Source: Lentinus brumalis (Eukaryota; Basidiomycota; Agaricomycetes; Polyporales; Polyporaceae). From it: a stretch of 64,000 nt of DNA. This document shows positions 57,593-64,000 of this stretch, piece after piece. Both the position numbers and the translations under genes were made by a program. Below the pieces are notes generated by a model that did not search any database, was not told where the DNA came from, and saw nothing but the letters and a program-made list of their open reading frames with translations. Numbering within the stretch: position 1 is the stretch's first letter; every line of letters starts with the position of its first letter. Where the stretch lies: NCBI GenBank assembly GCA_001792895.1, contig MARA01000065.1, positions 62,001 through 126,000 on the forward strand, in the 5' to 3' direction.

Positions 57593-57599
57593 TGTGGTT

Positions 57600-58130
57600 G
57601 GTGCTAGGAACAAAGGAGGGCGCGTCGGATTCAGGTTATAAGTGCGTTCGAGCTCCATTGGAGTGTTATTCCTTGGTGGGGAGCATGACGATACCAGGTA
57701 CGTCGCAGGGAACATAAATCATGAGCAATATAACGATGTACACGATTGGGAAACGCACCTCCATAGTCGACCGTCATGCCCGAGCCGACCGAACCCCGCG
57801 CGGTCGATCTTGGCCAGTCATCTCGGGCCAACACACACTACGACGTTTCCAGCTAGTCAGCTCACTACTAGCGTCAGATCCAGAGCCTCTGGGTTGCAAT
57901 GCGCGGTGTGTACATCAGTGCTGCTTGAAAGTGGTGTAAGCCATCCAGGGACCAGCAAGTGACGTGTTCGTGAGACCGCGTGAATCGCATCTAGGACTTG
58001 CGGAGGTCACGTCAGCCTCGAAGACACCGTGAATACCGCCCCCGCGAATATATACGCCCAGTACTTGTGTGTCGGAACTGGGGAAGGAAGTCTTGCCCTC
58101 TCGCTCCGCCGCCGCCACCGGGCCTACTCG
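57600..58130. other. Upstream region of P450 copy 2
   Basis: No recognised gene. It separates the P450 start from a family-T relic; promoter elements could not be assigned with confidence. Confidence 0.35.
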
Positions 58131-58133
58131 ATC

Positions 58134-58815
58134 TTACCAGCGCCTCGGAATTCGACTCGTAGATCCGCGTCGCCCAGCTCGGCTCATGTGTCGAGACTCA
58201 CAATGATGGGGACGAGGCATCCGTTCATCACGTAGCGGAGCCGTGCGCGAACACAGAGTTTTCGTGCCCCGGAGGTGCATGTATGAAGTCGCATACCACG
58301 ACCCCGACCTACGCGATCCAACGGTCAGATACAACTCAGACTTTCCAGAGTGCAGAACCATGCTCACCCAGAGGGTACAGTACAGGAGGCCAGACTCGAC
58401 CAGAAGCGCGAGCGTTCGCTCGGCCTGCGTGCGCCTCGAGGATCTTCTCAGGTACGACATGATTATGCGACGATGTTCCCTGCGAACGGTAACCAAGCCT
58501 TGAGTCCGTGCGTCATCTAGTCCACCCGAAGCACGCGGGACGCACCATGCACGGTACGCAATGAGGCTCTTCGCAGCGACGTTCGTGAGCTGGCAGCAGA
58601 GCCCCGCGAGTACACCGTACGTACGCTGATCCCGCGAACATGGAGCCCTCGATGAACTGGTCGCCTTCAGCAGGAAGCTTGAAGAAGCCGACGCCAGGAG
58701 CGGCCTGCTGGGTCACTTGCAGGCACACATTCGCGGTACCTGTGCATGTCTGGGGACCGTACGCCGTCGGGCTCGAGCGGAGAGAGAGAGAGAGCAGCCG
58801 AGAATACGGATACAC
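58134..58815 (-). pseudogene. Family-T membrane protein relic
   Basis: Leftward fragment with HRRIIMSYLRRSSRRTQAER then TLALLVESGLLYCTLWVSM near 58370-58480, preceded by degraded pieces near 58580-58760 (CVPCMVRPA in place of IAYRAW and its flanks). No start exon, no IGDxxVWWR exon, and the 3' exons are lost before 58134. Clearly derived from the 2172/53095 type of family T rather than from the plus-strand pair. Confidence 0.55.
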
Positions 58816-58819
58816 GGGC

Positions 58820-59575
58820 TCGAACTCTGACAGCCTGGGAACTGGGAAGAGGGTAGAGACGAGAGGTGTATGGGATGCGGAGCCGCGTGTACGATCGAGC
58901 AGGTGGATGATAGGACGGGATGAGGTACGCTAGGGAACGGCATACAGAAACTCCTCCTCCTCCGGACTGGCTGAGAATGTAGCAAGGCGGGTGGCGGGCC
59001 GTGCGTAGTGCGGGAACGTCGGCCCGCGATTGTTGTAGAGACTGGCTGGGACCTGTCGGTTGTCGCATAGATAGAAGGCAGGCGCACCGATGTATTGAGG
59101 AGGAGTACTAGTACATTGTCGTGGTACTAACGGAAGTACCGACTAGTAAGCCCTCTCTGCAGGCTGAAAGACCGACGCCAGTCTGAAGTCGAGCGTGGGG
59201 AGGGATAGAAGGGTACGCAGAGACACGCCGAGATTGCAGGATGCTGGCAGTGCGAGGGAACCGGACGGACTCCAGGGACTGTCGCTTGGATCGGCGGCGG
59301 CGTTGAATTCTCCCATGGCTGATGGACCCCCGGACGAGTACGCTTCCGTCGCCGCTTGCACCTTCTCTAAGATTAAGGCAGGTAATTTGTCTTTGTGAGG
59401 AAGCTGGACGCGATACTGGAAGGATGCACTCACCAGTACCCCCTCCGCGGCGGGCCGCGGCACGTACGCTAGCTATAGCCTTCCTAGCATGTGACTGCGT
59501 CTTCGGGAATCGGAGGGAAGGCCAGCGAGCAGGGTGCGCGCAGGAGGCGTGGGGTCTGTTGACGAGGTTCGCGAC
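58820..59575. other. Stretch with no recognised gene
   Basis: Open frames on both strands at 58.7-59.5 kb without motifs, next to the left edge of the second duplicate. Confidence 0.35.
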
Positions 59576-61499
59576 GCTATGTCGGCTTGCCCGTCTCCTC
59601 TGGACCTCTGCTATACAGGAATCGTACTGGGAACCTCGTAGGAGCACGCTCCAGTCTTCTAGATCTGAATCCCAAACACGACTTCCAGGATTCGTGACCA
59701 GCACAGTCGTCCACGTCGCGGTGCTGGACAATGCCTGTAGACCATGAATAATGTGAGTCTTAGCTCTAAATTCACGCTCTGGCGAACACTCACGAGTCAC
59801 ACAGTCGTGTCAGGAAACGGGTTCTCTAAGTTGCCAGCACGGAGCGAAGCGAAACACCGGATGCGTCTTGCCCAGTCGCTACAGTGCCAGATACCACTGG
59901 TGAGTCTGGGCGTCGAACAGTTTGAGAAATGACTGGCTGACCTTTTCACAAGCATTTTGGGCGTGATCCCGGTGGAGTAGTGGATGTCGGTAGTCACATG
60001 ATCTCCCTGTAGCCGAGTAGGTACTTATCGTCTGCATGTACGTAGCACGGGGGCACGTTCTACCACCACGACCTCGGAGCACAGCGATAGCCCAGGTCTC
60101 TCCCAGCTCAGCCCGGCCGTCTCCACCGGCGGCCACGTCGACGCTCACGCTTGGATGGCCCGCATGACTCATGAGGAGCGACGAGGGCACTCGGCCGGGC
60201 GAACCATTCGGGTCGGGCGCGGAGCATCATACCTCCCCGCTGGACGTAAAGAAGTTCGCGACGACGCTGTTCAAACGCATAGCTGGTGGCCGACGTGCAA
60301 CCGTAAACGTGAGTGCCAACCCCCGGGCGCGAGTCAAGCCACATCATGAGCTGCGCCGACGAAATATGCAGACTGACCCTGACTCTCGACGCGTTGTATG
60401 GCGGACATCGGGAACCAGATGCGTGCCAGTGCTCCCGCAGCCCTCGCCAACCGGCGGTGCTTCGTGGCCAGCTACTCCATCCAGCACTGAGAGGATGAGT
60501 CCGTTCGCGAGACTAGGCATCGCGGAGGAACTTGCAGGAGTTGTCCGAGTGGGGTTAATCGAGTGTACGAACTCACCTTGCGAGGCCTTCAGTCGAAGTA
60601 GTCGGACTCTTATGCGGCGCACGGTAGATGAGTCCTCCTCGAAGTATGAGTCTGAGTTAAACTCGCTTGAAGAGAAAGTAAGCTTGTTGAGCGTTACTGA
60701 TCTGCATAGATCGGAGTATTGATCGAGCATAGAATCTGTTCGGACTCCGATTAGTGATGGTCGTAGATGTCGTTGGCGTTAGCATGCGGGCTGGCATGCG
60801 CAGCGTCTCCGGGCGTCTGAAAATACCTTCCTCCTCCGATTACAAACTCTGCGCGCCTCGAGTTCAGACGGCTCAGACGACAACGACGACCTCAGCTTCC
60901 TCGGACTCAGGGACTAGCCCATCTCTCACGGCTGTTCACTTCAAGCTCTCGCGACTCTTCGTGTGCGTCTTCAGGTGTTGGCTACGGACGGGGCACCCAA
61001 ATCAGCTCGAGGGAGGAGAACGTGGATTGGGCTGGGCAACAAGAGGAGACGAGCTGGCGAGAGGAGGCCTTGCGAGAGTTGTGCAATGCATATTGAAGAG
61101 GTACGCGGCATACAACTTTACAGCTTCAACGAAGGCTCAACCTCCTCCAGGTTCAGAACAGCTTTACGCTCCGAAATCTACAATGCGTACTTGCTCCATA
61201 ACAATATTCAATGTCATTCATCTTGACGTTCACTATTTACCCCACCGGCTTGTCCCACCCTCTGTCCGCCTGGTCCGCGAGCTGACTGTCAGTTCATATT
61301 GAGCTTTTTGTGGCTTATGATGATCCGGTACGTACTTCGCCAAATCGAGTCTAGAACATGACGTGTTGGACGGCCTTCTCGACGGCGTGAAGCGTTCGGA
61401 CAAGGAACTCTCGCTTGTTCAGATCGTACGCCCATCCGGCTATCTGTTCCTCTACCACAGACCGCTCGCGCCCACGTCTGCTGAAACGCAGGTGAACTC

Positions 61500-61960
61500 G
61501 AAGTTACCCTCCGTGACTCACCGCGGACGCTCTCCGCGCTGTCATCGCGACAGCCATCCAGGTGGAGGCCGTCGCGAACGCTATCAGTGACTGCGACGTG
61601 CAAGCGCTGTTCGACTCTCTCGCCGTGTACGCTCTCGGAAAATAGATGACGTGCATCCGACGGGGGTCGTCAATGTACGTCTTGGACTTCGGTCTACGCC
61701 TGCCTATCGTGTACGCCTCGTCGGAACTGACATCTGTGATGATATTCGCAGATGTCTTCGCCGGTCGGATATGCGATCTTGTAATGGGCGGTGTACTCGG
61801 CATGCTCTGCCCCGGAGCCAAGGCCAGACGGGTAATTGTATCATTGTAGGGCTGCCCCCCGTGTACATTCGGTACGTACAGTACTGTTCCTGTCTGCTTC
61901 ACTTCCCTCAACCGACTCGGACGCTGAATCACTAGCTGGGCGGACATAGCAATTGAGGTC
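61500..61960 (+). pseudogene. Family-T membrane protein relic
   Basis: Fragments AISDCDVQALFDSLAVYALG near 61580-61645 and DVFAGRICDLVMGGVLGMLC near 61750-61800, the positional counterparts of the relic at 15950-16490. An early stop follows VIVSL. The WWR signature is lost. Confidence 0.5.
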
Positions 61961-62608
61961 CGTCGACATCTGCGGCGCATGCAACTGCAATCTGTCCATC
62001 GTGTAGTCCGCAATGTGGCGGAGAATGGGACAGCTATTCTCTGGAACGACGTACGGTGTAATTGTGGCGGGCATGATACGTGAAGCACTCGCCTGTGCAT
62101 CGAGCTTCCATTAGATCGGCCGTCCGTCGTCGCTCAGCGACTAATACCTTTGATTTGGCGAATGTGGAGTTCACAGCAAACGTCGAGTGAGCTCTCGGGA
62201 CGTTGGAGGGCACTCGAGGACGTATAAACAAGGGTTGGTAGCAATTGCTTCGTGAGTAATCCAGTTGTAGATATCCCCTCAAGCTCTTATATGTCGTTAC
62301 TGATAGCGCAGACAGCATGCGATGTTCATGTTCTCCGTCAGGACCCTCGGTGTCGTTGAGTGGCCGCGTGCGCCGTGTACAGCACCGAACACAACGAGGC
62401 ATCAGATCGCTCACAGCGGGGACCTCGGAGAACGACGCCGCTATATGGCCAGGCGAGGCAAGTGATCTCCTGAGATTCCCTCCGAGCGTCCTCACACGCA
62501 GATCGAGAATGGGCATATCTAGCCCCGACACTGGGTCCATCGATGTTGCAACACCGCCGGCATGTTGAACCGCAGAACAAGGCTCTCCTCGCATCTCGAG
62601 GTCGGACG

Positions 62609-62615
62609 TATATAA
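62609..62615 (+). promoter_or_regulatory. TATA box of the second duplicate membrane-protein gene
   Basis: TATATAA inside the same ACGTATATAACGCGTCC string found at 17191-17207, 82 bases before ATG 62697. Confidence 0.6.
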
Positions 62616-62696
62616 CGCGTCCATCGGGAGGCTCGAGCAAGCTCATCATTCCCAACCCTACACCTGTGACTTCACATTCCGTGCCCCCCGGTCGCC

Positions 62697-64000
62697 ATGG
62701 ACCCGGACTCTTCATGCGCTATCAACATTGAGATCTTATCCTCTTGGACCATCTTGCAGGGCCAGCAGTCCGTCAATGCTGTCATAACGACTACCGTTTT
62801 TGGTAACATCCGCACTTTTGGGTCTGGGACTGTATGAATGGGTGAACTGATAGATGCGTACAGGCATCGCGACCTGCCTCGCCATTGCATCCGTGTATAT
62901 CCTCATGTTTGTCGTCTTCGTCCTTGTTTCTCCATGAACTCCACCTGGCTCATTATATTGTGTTGCGCACGTCGTTTACTCACTAGCGCAAGAGGGGTCA
63001 AGGAAAGATCCGCCGCCCTACAGCTCGCAACAATCCTCATCCTCTACACCTCTACTGCAGTGTTCACCGGTGCAGTGCTCTGCGCGCTGTTCGCGATCGT
63101 AAACCTGACCCATGCCACCGCAAATGCCGTCTTGGGTTGCCCGTCGGACGCCGAGACTGGCTTTCAACCTCCCACCGAGTCTGTATACAGGCTTGGGAAT
63201 AGCATGAGTTGCATCCAGACAGGTACCTTGGTCCTCAATGTATGCACTCTTGGCCTCCTGCCATCCGTAATCTTCTCAGAGATGGAGCTGATGCATGCCT
63301 TACACAGATCATAGTCGGAGATGCCGTCGTGTGGTGGAGGGTCTATATGCTTTGGGCTGGAGTGAAAGCCAAAAGGGTAATTCTAGGGGTTTCTGTTATG
63401 CTGCTCGCGGCGACGGTCGGTTCGTCTCGTTTGGACTTATCTCCGCTCAAAACGGTGCACTGACCAGCGTGGGTAGCATTGAGTGTCGTCGATACTTGCG
63501 GAGCGTGCAACTTGAACGTGCTGTCCAAGGAGTCGAAGTCCCACTCGACGGCTGGAACTGGAGCGTTGTTCGCGGGGACGACATTCGGTGTTGTTGCGGC
63601 GAGTATGTCCCTCGTGACGAACGTTGTCGCGACATGCTTTACAGCTTATCGGGCTTGGTACGTCCAAGAGTTCACTTCGCGTCTCTCTCACCGTTGCTGA
63701 GGGTTGCATCAGGGTCCATGTTCGATCGCGGAAGCACTTCAGCCAGATGCTCACCCTGACCGGCGCAGAGCAGATTCTAATCCTTGTCGCGGAGTCCGGC
63801 GTCGCTTATAGTGCCATATGGGTACGATGTTCTCACTCATTTTGCTTTTGCTACCCTCGGGCTTACCTCTGAGGCGTGCATCAGGGCGTGGTCGTTGTGT
63901 GGCAAGTCGGCGAGAACAATCCGTATATCTACAACGCGACGGATCTGAGTGGCAGCAGCTTCTGGGACATTGTGAGCTACTTCGTAAATGGGGGCTTGGT
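62697..64000 (+). CDS. Family-T membrane protein, duplicate of the split gene, runs off right edge
   Basis: Start ATG 62697 (MDPDSSCAINIEILSSWTIL). The exons repeat those of 17282-18358: GIATCLAIASVYILMFVVFV, AALQLATILILYTSTAVFTG, the Cys-containing loop with CIQTGTLVLNVCTLGLLPSV, IIVGDAVVWWRVYMLW, VATCFTAYRAW, ILILVAESGVAYSAIW, and after a ~75-base intron the VVVVWQVGENNPYIYNATDL exon ending in FVNGGL at the window edge. It is the uninterrupted reference that shows where the giant element entered the other copy. Polytopic membrane protein of unknown function. Confidence 0.72.

Larger units (their letters stand above)
59580..63840 (+). repeat. Segmental duplication, copy 2
   Basis: Direct counterpart of 14560-18361. 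It includes the same degenerate zone (60.1-61.3 kb, with GEPFGSGAEHHTSPLDVKKF matching GEPFGSGAEHHTFPLDVKRF at 15.0 kb), a family-T relic, the shared TATA-box string and the family-T gene at 62697. It lacks the foldback repeat of copy 1 and the giant element. Numerous substitutions and small indels show that the duplication is not recent. Confidence 0.7.

Overview
The window is nuclear DNA of a basidiomycete fungus, most likely an agaricomycete of the polypore type. Genes are cut into many short exons by roughly 40-60 nt GT-AG introns, and the recognisable families (DUF6534-like membrane protein, basidiomycete P450s, KDZ transposase, TET/JBP dioxygenase, Ty3 chromovirus) are typical of that group. 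Species was not determined.

Host background, 0-18.4 kb and 51.7-64 kb: an expanded family of multi-pass membrane proteins (genes at 1-1422, 2172-3851, 4969-6741, 53095-54796 on the minus strand; 17282-52259 and 62697-64000 on the plus strand; relics near 16.2, 58.4 and 61.7 kb), one DUF6534-like gene (7596-9937), and two close P450 paralogs facing opposite ways (11843-13961 plus, 55360-57592 minus). A block of about 4 kb at 14.56-18.36 kb is repeated in the same orientation at 59.58-63.83 kb.

Central insertion, 18389-51725: the plus-strand membrane-protein gene at 17.3 kb is cut inside one short intron. Its 5' exons end at 18358 and its 3' exons resume at 51766. The 33.3 kb between them is flanked by a 7-bp repeat (GCTTGCG) and has imperfect terminal inverted repeats of about 50-60 bp that share GTCAGTGCC, GATACATCCT and GGATGCAACCTG. 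I read this as one giant cargo-bearing KDZ DNA transposon. From left to right it holds a hairpin, about 30 copies of a CpG-rich ~83-bp minisatellite in which each unit can fold, a decayed zone, three or four leftward genes of unknown function (A, B, D/C), a bidirectional intergenic region, the rightward KDZ transposase, the rightward TET/JBP dioxygenase, two paralogous rightward genes with a cysteine cluster (F and G), and a tRNA-like relic next to the right end.

A Ty3/Gypsy chromovirus (42065-48297) with two apparently identical 368-bp LTRs and a 5-bp target duplication (GCCAC) is nested in gene F, 40 bp after its start codon. Its primer-binding site is an 11-nt perfect complement of the predicted 5' end of its own RNA, as in Tf1-type self-priming elements.

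Caution: at least seven apparent frameshifts (retrotransposon, both P450s, cargo gene A) can each be explained by loss of a single base inside a short homopolymer. Assembly indels are a real possibility, so I do not treat these genes as proven pseudogenes.
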